A stretch of DNA of 64,000 nucleotides, from positions 620,001 to 684,000 of the forward strand of contig JANEZZ010000407.1 of assembly GCA_026122225.1 (NCBI GenBank). Direction: 5' to 3'. Below, piece by piece: positions 10,601 through 20,420 of the stretch. The stretch is from Heloderma charlesbogerti (Eukaryota; Chordata; Lepidosauria; Squamata; Helodermatidae). The notes under the pieces were generated by a model that ran no database searches, was not told the DNA's origin, and saw only the letters and a program-made list of their open reading frames with translations. The first letter of the stretch is position 1. Each line of letters begins with the position of its first letter. The translations under genes were made by a program, and so were the position numbers.

Positions 10601-10708
10601 GTGGCACCCCGGCTCTGGAATGAGCTCCCCAGTGAGGTTCGCCTGGCGCCTACGTTGTACTCCTTTCGGCGCCAGGTGAAGACCTTTTTATTTTCCCAGG
10701 CATTTTAG
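7676..10708 (+). CDS. L2 LINE ORF2: endonuclease-reverse transcriptase
   Basis: The protein nicks target DNA and copies element RNA at the nick (target-primed reverse transcription). An APE-type endonuclease occupies about residues 70-280. Its expected residues are present: Asn75 (LNARS), Glu102 (ITETW), Tyr176 (YRPPR), Asp208/Asn210 (GDLN), Asp249 (TLDL) and the SDH triad at 274-276. The reverse transcriptase covers about 530-800, with catalytic Asp642 (DLSAAFDT), HGVPQGSILSP, and the YADD box at 731-734. The C-terminus ends with the usual L2 text SFRRQVKTFLFSQAF. The first Met at 7676 follows an AT-rich, stop-containing stretch and starts a Gly-rich segment, so the true start could be somewhat later. 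There is no frameshift or stop in 1010 codons. It is a transposon gene, not a host gene. Confidence 0.92.
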   Translation: MCLGGLLDNSGGGGGATITVVTGRGRYGVGGLTGQLRRRGARHLIAVPSSGSSPNLMVPGSLTSLPSGLVVLLLNARSAQNKTSLIHDLIVDEGADLVCITETWVGELGGVTLSQLCPPGYSVQHQHRLEGRGGGVAVVYRNSISLSRLPAHSSADLECLYLVLGTRDRLGILLVYRPPRCPSDSLPELTEVVSDLVLRTPRMMVLGDLNFHAEAAVSGAAQDFMAAMTTMGLSQHVIGPTHIKGHTLDLVFSTGQEDGDLKVEELTSVPLSWSDHFLLRFRLLAAFPLCKGGGPIKMVRPRRLMDSDGFQRALGDFPAGMAGAPVEAQVALWNAEMTRAVDTIAPKRPLPLSRARLAPWYTPELRAMKQEGRRLERRWRKTCVESDRTQVRAHYRAYSVAVRVAKRQFFSTSIASSQCRPAELFRVVRGLLHSGPGRETVEPSVARCDEFARHFEDKVAQIRHELDTTINAVPLVEAFRAPSGPVLLDEFQLLRPEDVDKVLGQVRSTTCVLDPCPSWLIKSNKEGLSGWVQEVVNSSLREGVVPAALKEAVIRPLLKKPNLDPENVNNYRPVANIPFLGKVLERVVVGQLQALLNETDYLDPFQSGFRPGFGTETALVALWDDLCRERDRGSATLLILLDLSAAFDTIDHGILLDRLSGLGVGGTALQWFRSYLDGRFQKVVLGDYCSVPWQLCHGVPQGSILSPMLFNIYMKPLGEVIRRCGLRCHQYADDTQLYLSFSSKPGEAVAVLNQCLGTVMDWMRANKLKLNPDKTEVLLVGGSSARLGDIQPVLERVALPLKDQVRSLGVLLDPELSLEAQVNSVARSTFYQLRLVYQLRPYLDRDSLATVIHALITSRLDYCNALYVGLPLKTVRKLQLVQNRAARLLTGTGLRAHITPVLFQLHWLPVHFRARFKVLVLTFKALNGLGPGYLKDRLLPYVPARTLRSSSAALLREPLPKEVRRVATRRRAFSVVAPRLWNELPSEVRLAPTLYSFRRQVKTFLFSQAF

Positions 10709-10767
10709 CTTTCTAAATTTTTATCTTTGCTGTTTTAAATCTCTATTTTAAACTCCTGTACTGCTGC

Positions 10768-11927
10768 AAATCGCCAACATTCGCTGCATCATGGAGAAAG
10801 CAAGAGAATTCCAGAAAAACGTCTATTTCTGCTTCATTGACTACGCTAAAGCCTTTGATTGTGTGGATCACAACAAACTGTGGCAAATTCTTAAAGAGAT
10901 GGGAGTACCAGACCACCTTACCTGTCTCCTGAGAAACCTGTACGAGGGTCAAGAAGCAACAGTAAGAACCAGACATGGAACAACCGAGTGGTTCAAAATT
11001 GGGAAAGGAGTACGACAAGGCTGCATATTGTCACCCTGCTTATTTAACTTATATGCAGAGTACATCATGAGAAATGCCGGGTTGGATGAATCAGAGGTTG
11101 GAATTAAGATTGCCGGGAGAATTATCAACAACCTCCGATATGCAGACGATACCACCCTAATGGCAGAAAGCGAAGAGGATCTCAAGAGCCTCTTGTTGAG
11201 GGTGAAAGAGGAGAGTGCAAAAGCTGGTTTGAAACTCAACATTAAAAAAACTAAGATCATGGCATCTGGCCCTATCACTTCCTGGCATATAGAAGGGGAA
11301 GAAATGGAAGCAGTGACAGATTTTACTTTCTTGGGCTCCAAGATCACCGCAGACGGTGACTGTAGCCATGAAATTAAAAGACGCTTGCTCCTTGGGAGGA
11401 AAGCTATGGCCAACCTAGACAGCATAGTAAGAAGCAGAGACATCACCTTGCCGACAAAGGTCCGTCTAATCAAAGCTATGGTTTTCCCAGTAGTAATGTA
11501 TGGCTGTGAGAGCTGGACTGTAAGGAAGGCTGAGCGCCGAAGAATTGATGCTTTCGAACTGTGGTGCTGGAGAAGACTCTTACGAGTCCCCTGGACTGCA
11601 AGGAGGTCAAATCAGTCCATCCTAAAGGAAATCAACCCTGAGTGCTCATTGGAAGGACAGATAATGAAGCTGAAGCTCCAATATTTTGGCCACCTAATGC
11701 GAAGAGAAAACTCCCTGGAAAAGACCCTGATGCTGGGAAAGACTGAAGGCAAAAGGAGAAGGGGACGGCAGAGGATGAGATGGCTAGATAGCATCACGGA
11801 TGCAATGAATATGAACCTGAGCACGCTCCGGGAGAGAGTGGAGGACAGGAAGGCCTGGCGTGCTATGGTCCATGGGGTCACGAAGAGTCGGACACGACTG
11901 AACGACTGAACAACAACAACAACAACA
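10768..11927 (+). mobile_element. RTE-BovB LINE, 5'-truncated, inside L2
   Basis: It begins within the reverse transcriptase ('aaatcgccaacattcgctgc') and ends with 'gacacgactgaacgactgaac' followed by an (AAC)n tail. The 8-bp duplication ACTGCTGC flanks it (10760-10767 and 11928-11935). The host L2 reads straight across the site in the copy at 63600, giving an empty-site comparison. It is therefore younger than this L2. Confidence 0.95.
10791..11909 (+). pseudogene. BovB ORF2 C-terminal fragment (reverse transcriptase)
   Basis: The open frame of 372 codons covers the RT palm (FIDYAKAFDCVDHNK), GVRQGCILSPCLFNLY, the catalytic box LRYADDTTLMAE, and the distal region MYGCESWT to VTKSRTRLND. The endonuclease and RT fingers are missing because the element is 5'-truncated, so no functional enzyme is expected. 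The first ATG is merely an internal Met. The frame has no internal stop, in keeping with recent insertion. Confidence 0.9.
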
Positions 11928-12413
11928 ACTGCTGCTAGGTTTTATTGTGGTTGTATTGTTGTGGTTTTAATGTTCTATATTTTTTAAACTGTTTTATTGT
12001 GTGTTGTTTGGTTTTAGTTTTTGTGAACCGCCCAGAGAGCTTCGGCTATTGGGCGGTATAGAAATGAAATAAATAAATAAATAAATAAATAAAATCTACA
12101 ACATTGTCCTCCCATGTTATTGTTGTCTTCTAATGTCCCCAAATGTCACCCTCTTACCATTTTCCATTTTTTTTCTGGAAAAAATCCCCAATGTGGGGCA
12201 TAAAATATAGCCAAGAAATATTGATTTAGCCATTTAGTCCTGGACCTGCCACAGATCCCAAGTAAAAATAGATGTGCAGATAATCTTGAAGTCTGGATGT
12301 ATTTCAGGCCCATATAGGAACACATTTAACTTGGGTAGACCTGCCCATTCTGGTGCAGGAATTCTGTAGCTGCCATTTTCCAAGATGGCTGACAGGCAAA
12401 TGGGATATGCAAT

Positions 12414-12801
12414 GGGCGTCTCTACACCAGCCTAAAATCCTGCATTTAAAACGGGGATTTCTGCTTCCATTTTAAATACAGGATCACAGTGACTCCTGTT
12501 GTCACGTGCTTCCTTCCCCCCCCCCGCTCCCTTCCCCCTCCTTCTCCCTGTAGCGGAGTCTTCCGTTATCTTTCATTGATCTCGCTCTTCTTCTTGCTGC
12601 TTTTCCTCTTTTCAAGGAGGGAACTCAAGCGGAACACAATGGAGTAATTTGATAGCTCGTTATCTGTGATCTATTTAAAAATGGAACAAAGGGCATTTAG
12701 TGCAGAGACGCTTTGAATCATCACAGCCATGTAAAGAGCCCTAAAACTGCCTTGAAGGAGCTATCTCAATCACAGGATAAAAGCTCTGTGTGAAGGAGCC
12801 C
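12414..12801. mobile_element. Non-autonomous TIR element (388 bp) in the left arm
   Basis: The ends GGGCGTCTCTACAC and, inverted, GGGCTCCTTCACAC form imperfect terminal inverted repeats. The bases AAT flank both sides (12411-12413 and 12802-12804). The opposite arm near 17980 lacks the whole insert and reads straight through the site (inverse: 'gcaataactc'). It is non-coding. A 3-bp duplication would fit PIF/Harbinger; CAAT (4 bp) is an equally readable alternative, so the superfamily is left open. Confidence 0.6.
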
Positions 12802-12879
12802 AATAACTCAAGAACAAATTTGGTGACAAAATGTAGGGTTTTTTAGACAAGATAGGTAGAAGAATTAGTACTAGTCGCT

Positions 12880-13100
12880 GTTACCACCTGTATGGTCTAG
12901 TAGATGGAATGCCTGACTAGGAGCAGGAAGTTGTGGGTTCAAATCCCTGCTGTTTTGAAGCTCGTGAATGCACTTCAGACAGTCACCATCTTTTAGACTA
13001 ACTACCTCAACAGAGTTGTTGTGAGGATAAGAGAAGGGGGAAACACGTACATCACCCTGAGTTCCTTGGAGGAAAGGTAGAATAAAAATGAATTAAATAA
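12880..13100 (+). mobile_element. MIR/CORE-type SINE
   Basis: The element has a tRNA-like head 'tatggtctagtagatggaat' with B box 'gggttcaaatccc', then 'acagagttgttgtgaggata', and ends 'gagttccttggaggaaagg' with an A/T-rich tail. Its head is also present in the inverted right arm (17750-17895), so the SINE was there before the two arms diverged or belongs to the repeat itself. Confidence 0.65.
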
Positions 13101-13582
13101 ATATTTATTTAATAACATTGATTCAGAGATTACATTCAAACAATAGCATACATTTTGACTGATAAATGGAACTAAATTTTTGAATTTGGGCTTGCTATTT
13201 AGGATGCATTGTGACACAGCTTTTCACACTTGCATAAAGTATAGCAATTACTCATTGAGAACTGGTTGCACGTGCACATTCTCGTGTGGCTTATTTTGCA
13301 CCCACGTGTGGTCACCGATTCTTCTGGTAAAGGCACAGAGCACTTGGACGGTTGCAAAACACCACCCATCCCTTCCCAGCGGTAGTCCAGCAGATTCAGC
13401 ATTGCTTCATCATCAGTATCCAAGAGGGCCCATGACCTTCTGATAGCAAGGGATGTTGTTTGGCTGTGATGGAGCTGGAGGACACCGGCAGTTCCACAAG
13501 AGACGTGTCCTGCCCTCTGCTAGCCTCAGCCCTCAGCTCATCAAAAGAGCTCACTTTTTCAGATACTGCCCACACCACTCTT

Positions 13583-13695
13583 CCCCTCCAGATGTGTTGG
13601 GCTTCTGCTCTCATTAGCCCCAGCCAGCAGGGCCAATGGTGAGGGAGGATGAGAGTGGTAGTCCAAAATATCTGGTGGGCATCAGGTTGGGGAAG
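13583..13695. mobile_element. Foldback MITE-like element
   Basis: The left part 'ccctccagatgtgttgggct' and the right part 'tagtccaaaatatctggtgg' are inverse copies of each other, joined by a core with 'ccagccagcagggccaatgg'. The same family occurs at 16070-16190 and 28450-28583. It is non-coding; the superfamily is not visible here. Confidence 0.55.
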
Positions 13696-14296
13696 GCTTG
13701 TCCATGCCCTCATCAGATACCTCTCAGCGTTTTCAGTGTCCTTTCATGATGGGGCACTTGCCTCTCCAAATTGTGCCAAACATTTTCAGGCTATGCTGCA
13801 TTCATGTGACAGATGTATCTGGAACACTGTCTGGTCCAGTTGCACTGGAGGAGTTTCAGCTGCTGAGGCCTGAAGATAAGGACAAGGTGCTTGGTCATGT
13901 TCAGCTGGCCAATTGTATGCTGACCCCTGGACCCTCCGGGCTTATTATATCTAACAGGGAGGAGCTCCGTTCAGTTGAGTTCAGGAGGTGGCAAGTTCCT
14001 CTTTAAGAGAAGGCAAGGTACCAGCCTCCGTAAAAGAGGTGTTGATCAGGCCACTCCTGAAGAAAGCTAACTGGACCCAGGAGATGAAAACCACTGTAGG
14101 CTGGTTGCCAGCATCCCCTTCCAGGGCAAGATGCTCTAGCAAGTGGTCGCTGATGAGCTCCAGCTGCTCTTGGGTGAATGATTTTCTAGATCCATTTCAA
14201 TCTGGCTTCAGGCCTGGTCTTGGAAGCAAGACCTTGATTACCCTTTGGGATTACCTGTGCTGCGAGGCAGACCGAGGGAGTGTAATCCTGTTCATA

Positions 14297-14633
14297 AAAA
14301 GGTAAAGGTGTCCCCAACCAGTCATGTCCGACTTTAGGGTGCGGTGCTCATCCCCGTTTCTAAGCTGAAGAGCCAGCACTGTCCGAAGACGCTTCCGTGG
14401 TCATGTGGCCGGCATGACTGAACACCGAGGTGCACGGAGCGCTGTTACCTTTCCCGCCGAGGCGGTACCTATTTATCTACTTGCAATTTCTTGCTTTCAA
14501 ACTGCTAGGCTGGCAGAAGCTGGGACTGAAGACAGGAGCTCACTCTGTCACGCAGCACTCCGGTCTCGAACTGCTGACCTGCCGACCTTCCAGTCTGCAG
14601 TTCAGCGTCTTAACCACTAAGCCACCGTGGCCC
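14297..14633 (-). mobile_element. tRNA-derived squamate SINE with BovB-like tail
   Basis: On the minus strand a tRNA-like head ('acggtggcttagtggttaag', then a B-box-like 'cagttcgagacc') is followed by a body and the tail 'aaagtcggacatgactggtt'. The tail resembles the BovB 3' end 'gagtcggacacgactgaac', as known for Sauria-type SINEs mobilised by BovB. A perfect 13-bp target duplication AATCCTGTTCATA flanks it (14284-14296 and 14634-14646). Confidence 0.85.
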
Positions 14634-14643
14634 AATCCTGTTC

Positions 14644-15884
14644 ATAGAATCATAGAATAGTAGGGTTGGAAGGGGCCTACAAGGCCATCGAGTCCAACCC
14701 CCTGCTCAATGCAGGAATCCAAGTCAGAGCAACCCTGACACATGGCTGTCCAGCCTCGTCTTGAACACCTCCAGTGTGGGAGAACCCACCACCTCTCCAG
14801 GTAATTGGTTCCATTGTCATATTGCTCTAACAGGAAGTTTCTCCTGATGTTCAGCCGGAATCTGGCTTCCTGTCACTTGAGCCCGTTCTTCCGTGTCCTG
14901 CACTCTGGGATGATCGAGAAGAGATCCTGGCCTTCCTGTCTGTGACAACCTTTCAAGTACTTGAAGAGTGCTATCCTATCTCCCCTCAGTCTTCTCCAGG
15001 CTAAACATGCCCAGTTCTTTCAGTCTCTCTTCATAGGGCTTTGTTTCCAGTCCCCTGATCATCCTTGTTGCCCTCCTCTGAGCCCTCTCCAATTTGTCTG
15101 CATCGTTCTGAAAGTGTGGTGCCCAGAACTGGACACAGTACTCCAGATGAGGCCTAACCAGTGCTGAGTAGAGGGGAACTAGTACTTCCCGGGATTTGGA
15201 AGCGATGCTTCTATGAATGCAGCCCAAAAGAGCATTTGCCTTTTTTGTAGCCACATCACATTGTTGGCTCAGATTCAACTTGTGATCGACAACAATACCA
15301 AGATCCTTCTCGCTTGTAGTGTTGTTGAGCCACGTATCCCCCCATCTTGTAACTGTGCATTTGGTTTCTTTTTCTAGGTGCAGAACTTGGCATTTATCCC
15401 AATTAAATGTCATTCTGTTGTTTTCTGCCCAGCGCTCCAGTCTATCCAGATCACTTTGAATTTTGTTTCTGTCTTCCAAAGTATTAGCTATCCCACCCAA
15501 TTTTGTGTCATCTGCAAATCTGAGCAGCATTCCCTGCACCTCCTCCTCCAAGTCATTAATACAAATGTGGAAGAGCCCTGGGCCCAGGACTGAGCCCTGC
15601 GGTACCCCACCCGTTACCTCTCCCCAGTCTGAGAAGGTCCCATTGAGAAGCACTCTTTGAGTCCGATTCTGTAGCCAACTGTGGATCCACCGGATCGTTG
15701 TTTCATCTAGCCCACTTTGAGCTAGTTTGCTCATCAGGAGATCATGGGGCACTTTGTCAAAAGCTTTGCCGAAGCTGAGGTATATGATGTCCACAGCATT
15801 CCCATGGTCCACAAGGGAGGTGACTTTATCATAAAATGAGATCAGATTCGTCTGACAGGATTTGTTCTTGGCAAATCCCTGTTG
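14644..15884 (-). mobile_element. CR1 LINE, 5'-truncated, inside old L2
   Basis: The inverted tail 'catagaatcatagaatag' at the low-coordinate end is followed by the 3' UTR and ORF2. On the minus strand the RT is open from GFAKNKSCQTNLIS through [28 protein letters not shown] and the catalytic LRFADDTKLGG, to the C-terminal LGMFSLEK. The endonuclease is absent. L2 coding sequence abuts both ends. Confidence 0.9.
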
Positions 15885-16069
15885 CTTCTCTTCGACCTCT
15901 GAGCTGCGTTTGGTATCATTGATCCTGGTGCCCTTCTGGATAGGCTGTCTGAGTTGAGATGTCCATGCACTGTATTGCACTGTTTCTGCTCCTGTTTGGA
16001 TGGCTGATTCCGGAAGGCGATTCTGGGGGAGTGCTGCTCTAGCCCAGGGCAGCTCCTCGGGGCTCTGTT

Positions 16070-16190
16070 TAAGGGTTGGGCAGAAAGTCGATCTCCAGAT
16101 GTGTTGGACTTCGCCCCTAGCATTCCTAACCTTTGGCCATGCTGGCAGGAGCTTCTGCGAGCTGGTCCAAAACATCTGCCCACCGGTGCT
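16070..16190. mobile_element. Foldback MITE-like element in old L2
   Basis: The block has 'tctccagatgtgttggactt' on the left and the inverse-like 'ggtccaaaacatctgccca' on the right, with core 'aacctttggccatgctggc'. L2 text reads on either side ('ggggctctgtt' and 'cccctgtgctcttccacatc'). Confidence 0.5.
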
Positions 16191-17600
16191 GTCTCGTATC
16201 CCCTGTGCTCTTCCACATCTGCATGACACCTCTGGGGGAGGTTATCTGGGGATGTGGGTATGCGTAACCGATGTGAAGATGGCATGGGGAGGCTGTTGGT
16301 CTTGTGAACCAGGGCTCGGGTAGGGCTCATGGTGGGTGCTCGTAGGGCCGTGATTGTCATGGGGCGGGGGGAGCGGCCTCAGCGGATCCAAGCAGCCTTT
16401 GGTCAGTTGAGGATGACAAGCCAACTGTGGCCTCAGGGCGACTGAATCTTCTCCGTCACAAAGGCCGAATTCCACTTGGCTGGAGCTCTTGGGGGACCAT
16501 CCCAGTGGGGGCGGGGGCAAAAGCAAAAGGGGTGTGGCCATTTTTAAAAAACTCCGCATGTTTTAGCTTGCAGTTCTCACCGCCAGGAATTACGTCTTCT
16601 GAGAGGCATCTCACCCTTTTGGAATGAGTAGAAGTTTCTCACAACCTGGGAGATGGCCGAATGATTGGAGGCCAGGGGAAGGGGGCATCTGGGGAATCCT
16701 GCAGGGCTGGATTTGTCCCTGGCCTGAGGTTCTAACCCCCCCCACCCCGCCTTCTTGAATTAAATGAATTTTGACATTTTAAAAAAAGAATTTTGACCTA
16801 TACATTTTCAGATATTTAAGAAAATCCAAATGTAACATAACATGGATTTCAACTATGGTCTCAGTTTACCAATATCCAAAAGTAAAGAAATGATGGTGAC
16901 ATCTATGATGACCAACTTTCGATAGTACTTATGATGGTCTTGTGGCAGTTATTCACACCCTGGTAACATCCTGCTTGGATTACCAGCATGTGTTATACAT
17001 GGGGCTGCCTTTGAAAATGGTCCAGAACGTAGGACAAAACAGTGCTGCTAGACTGTTAATGTGACTGCCACTTGTAATCATAATATGCCAGTACTTTGCT
17101 ATCTGCACTGATTGGTTGTCCATTGTCAGGCCGAATTCAAGGTGCTAATTTGAACTTTCAAAGCCCCAAGTGGCTTGAGGCCAGGTTACCTGAAGAAGCA
17201 TCATCTCCCATGTTTACCTACTTGGGCCATAATGTCATCATGCAAAGCCCTCCTCTGGGTGCCCCTGCCAAAGGAGACAGGCAGGTAGCTACAAGAGAGA
17301 GGGCCTTTCAGTGGTGGCACCCTGCCTGTGGGATGCCCAGAGTGGGTTGTCTGATGCCTACATAGTGCTATGTTTTGGGGAGCACTGGGTGAAGTCCTTC
17401 CCCCCACCCCAGACATTTTATGAACTGTTTTAGTGCTTTTAGATCTTTGCACTGATTTATTTTTCTGCTGGTTTTACTTTGGTTTGCTTATGTGCTGCAC
17501 AGTTTTCACCCTTTGTTGCTGGTTTTATTATAGTGTTATTATGTGCTGCATTATTATCATGGCTTTGTTATCATTGGTTTATTGGTGTACCATTACTACA

Positions 17601-18310
17601 CAATGGTGAATTCACTGGGTTACAGTTGGGATGGAATGGACGGTGTTTTGCAACCACCCAATGCCTTGTGCCTTTACCAGAAGAACTGATGACCACATGC
17701 AGATGCAAAACACGTCACAAAAGAATATGCAAATGCAAGAGGTTCTCAGTGATTTGGTGAGGTGGGTTAGCCTATGAGATGGTGACTGGCTTGCACGTGC
17801 ACTCACAAGCTTCAAAGCAGAGCAGGGATTTGAACCCGTGTCTTCCTGCTCCTAGACCAGCATTATCTACTAGAGCATACAGGTGGTAACAGTCAATAGT
17901 AATGCTTCTTCTACCCATCTTGACTAAAACACCCTAATTTTGCCACCAAAATTAGCTTCCTACATGCATTTGTTCATGAGTTATTGCATGTCAGCCTCTT
18001 TTGCCTGTCAGCCTCTTGGAAAATGGCAGCTACAGAATTCCTGCACCAGAATGAGCAGGTCTACCCAAGTTAAATGTGTTCCTACATAGGCCTGAAAAAC
18101 ATCCAGACTTCAAGATTATCTGCACATCTATTTTTACCTAGGGATCTGTGGCAGGCCCTGGACTAAATGGTAAAATCAATATTCTGAGGATATTTTATGC
18201 CCCACATTGGGGACTTTTCCAGAAAGAAAATGGAAAGTGGTAAGAGGGTGAAATTTGGTGACATTATGCAGGTGACAGAAGACAACAATAACACAGGAGA
18301 ACAGTGTAGG
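17601..18310 (-). repeat. Right arm of the large inverted repeat
   Basis: This is the inverse of 12092-13410, lacking the 388-bp TIR element and the SINE 3' part. It includes the inverted SINE head ('gggatttgaacccgtgtctt') at about 17825-17850. It ends at about 18310, next to a CR1 tip. The arms differ at many positions, so they are not a recent duplication. Confidence 0.7.
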
Positions 18311-18311
18311 A

Positions 18312-18472
18312 ACCTAGCAAGGTAGTGGGCACTCCCACACTGGAGGCCTTCAAGACGAGGATGGACAGCCATCTGTCAGGGATGCTGTGACTTGGATTCC
18401 TGCATTGAGCAGGGGGTTGGATGCGATGGTCTTGTAGGCCCCTTCCAACCCTGCTATTCTATGATTCTATGT
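18312..18472 (+). mobile_element. CR1 3' tip
   Basis: It contains 'gggcactcccacactggagg', the usual 3' UTR text, and the tail 'attctatgattctatg'. It is non-coding and 5'-truncated. It lies tail to tail with the long minus-strand CR1 starting at 18483. Confidence 0.9.
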
Positions 18473-19400
18473 TGTAGGTCTAGAATCATAGAATAGTAGG
18501 GTTGGAAGGGGCCTACAAGGCCATCGAGTCCAATCCCCTGCTCAATGCAGGAATCCAAGTCAGAGCATCCCTGACAAATGGCTGTCCAGCCTCGTCTTGA
18601 AGGCCTCCAATGTGGGAGAGCCCACCACCTCCCCAGGTAATTGGTTCCATTGTCGTATTGCTCTGACACTCAGGAAGTTTTTCCTGATGTTCAGCCGGAA
18701 TCTGGCTTCCTGTCACTTGAGCCCATTATTCCGTGTCCTGCACTCTGGGATGATCAAGAAGAGATCCTGGCCTTCTTCTCTGTGACAACCTTTCAAGTAC
18801 TTGAAGAGTGCTATCCTATCTCCCCTCAGTCTTCTCTTCTCAAGGCTAAACATGCCCAGTTCTTTCTGTCTCTCTTCATAGGGCTTTGTTTCCAGTCCCC
18901 TGATCATCTTTGTTGCCCTCCTCTGAACCCTCTCCAGTTTATCTGCATCCTTCTGAAAGTGTGGTTCTCAGAACTGGACACAGTACTCCAGATGAGGCCT
19001 CACCAGTGCTGAGTAGAGGGGAACTAGTACTTCCCGGGATTTGGAAGCGATGCTTCTATGAATGCAGCCCAAAAGAGCATTGGCCTTTTTTGCAGCCACA
19101 TCACATTGTTGGCTCATCTTCAGCTTGTGATCGACAACAATTCCAAGATCATTCTCGCTTGTAGTGTGGTTGAGCCACGTATCCCCCATCTTGTAACTGT
19201 GCATTTGGTTTCTTTTTCCTAGGTGCAGAACTTGGCATTTGTCCCTATTAAATGTCATTCTGTTGTTTTCTGCCCAGCGCTCCAGTCTATCCAGATCACT
19301 TTGAATTTTGTTTCTGTCTTCCAAAGTATTAGTGCTCCCGCCCAATTTTGTGTCATCTGCAACTTTGATCAGCATTCCCTGCACCTCCTCCTCCAAGTCA

Positions 19401-20420
19401 TTAATACAAATGTGGAAGAGCACTGGGCCCAGGACTGAGCCTTTTGAAAGCTTTGCTGAAGTCGAGGTATATGATGTCTACAGCATTCCCACGGTCCACA
19501 AGGGAGGTGACTTGATCAAAAAATGAGATCAGATTTGTCTGGCAGGACTTGTTTTTGACAAATCCATGTTGGCTTCGAGTCATCACGGCATTGTTGTCAA
19601 GGTGCTTCCAGATGGATTGCTTTATGATCTGCTCCAGAATTTTCCCAGGGACTGATGTCAGACTGACTGGTCTGTACTTCCCAGGTTCCTCCTTTTTACC
19701 CTTTTTGAAGATAGGGACAACATTAGCCCTCCTCCAGTCATCTGGCACTTCCCCCGTCCTCCATGATTTCTCAAAGACAATAGACAGCGGTTCTGAGAGT
19801 TCTTCTGCCAGTTCCTTTATGACTCTAGGATGCAGTTCATCTGGCCCTGGAGATTTGAACTCATTCCAAGTAATTAGGTGTTCCTTGACCATATGCCTGT
19901 CGATCTCAAGCTGGAATCCTGCCCCTTCAGCCTGTACTTCGCCTTTGCCAGGGGGGTCATAGACCCTCTTTTGGGAGAAGACTGAGCCAAAGTAGGAATT
20001 GAGCACCTCTGCCTTTTCTTTGTCATCTGTTATCGTTTTGCCATCCTTATTTAATAGCTGAGCCACCATTTCTTTCCTCTGCCTTTTACTATGCACGTAG
20101 CTGAAGAAAGCCTTTTTGTTGTTTTTAACATCCCTTGCTAACTTCAGCTCATTCTCAGCTTTAGCCTTCCTGACGCCATCCCTGCAATTCTGTGCTACCT
20201 GCCTGTACTCTTCCTTTGTTACTTGGCCTTCTTTCCACTTCTTATATGTGTCCTTTTTTGTTTTCAGGTCATCCCTAAGCTTTTTGTGAAGCCACATTGG
20301 CTTCTTCTGTTGTCTTCCACCTTTTCTTCTTGTTGGAATTGTGATTGTGCCTTGAGAATTTCCTTTATTAAAAGCTCCCACCCATCTTGGACTCCTTTTC
20401 TCGCTATCATCGCTTGCCAT
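19401..20420 (-). pseudogene. CR1 ORF2 reverse transcriptase part, with core deletion
   Basis: The 339-codon frame covers the ORF2 linker (MWLHKKLRDDLKTKKDTY…), the RT fingers (GPDELHPRVIK, NVVPIFKKGKK, YRPVSLTSVPGK) and the first palm Asp in YLDFSKAF. It is then out of frame because of the internal deletion. The downstream piece (18968-19423) carries the second palm motif as KVADDTKLGG, where other copies have RFADDTKLGG. The enzyme would be non-functional. Confidence 0.88.

Larger units (their letters stand above)
7108..12090 (+). mobile_element. L2 LINE, near full-length, with BovB in its 3' UTR
   Basis: The order is tandem monomers, a 5' UTR of about 240 bp rich in CAGCAG, a 1010-codon frame, and a 3' UTR ending in 'gggcggtatagaaatgaaataaataaataa'. 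The 3' UTR is split by a truncated BovB (10768-11927). A sister L2 at 63037-63757 has the same 3' UTR uninterrupted, which confirms the insertion. No separate ORF1 is seen. The intact frame means that this copy is young, although its broken 3' UTR may prevent recognition by its own reverse transcriptase. Confidence 0.9.
12092..13410 (+). repeat. Left arm of a large inverted repeat
   Basis: This block reappears in inverse orientation at 17601-18310. Matching landmarks in order include 'ttattgttgtcttct', 'catttagtcctgga', 'gaattctgtagctgccattttcc', 'aataactca', a tRNA-like SINE segment, and 'tcttctggtaaaggcaca'. The left arm is longer because of a 388-bp insertion at 12414-12801 and an extra SINE end and AT-rich piece near 13015-13240. 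Part of the text recurs more weakly near 23037-23100, so this is probably an unnamed dispersed repeat. Confidence 0.7.
13800..17460 (+). mobile_element. Old L2 LINE, broken by CR1, SINE and foldback insertions
   Basis: L2 coding text runs from the RT upstream region (13800-14296), resumes at about 15885 ('gacctctgagctgcgtttgg', the DLSAAFDT region), again at 16195-16255, and finally gives the C-terminus at 16945-17460. Many stops and frameshifts show age. A SINE (14297-14633) and a CR1 (14644-15884) fill the first gap, and a foldback element (16070-16190) the second. 16256-16945 holds nothing I can assign. Confidence 0.75.

Noticed and set aside
7676..10708. Host endonuclease/reverse-transcriptase gene
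   Set aside because: The order of domains, C-terminal text, tail repeats and truncated sisters at 34441 and 63037 identify an L2 transposon.
12880..12960. tRNA gene
   Set aside because: This is the head of a MIR-type SINE with the typical 'acagagttgttgtgaggata' body.
13459..13713. Small antisense protein genes
   Set aside because: Short frames here overlap a foldback element and lack any start context or domain.
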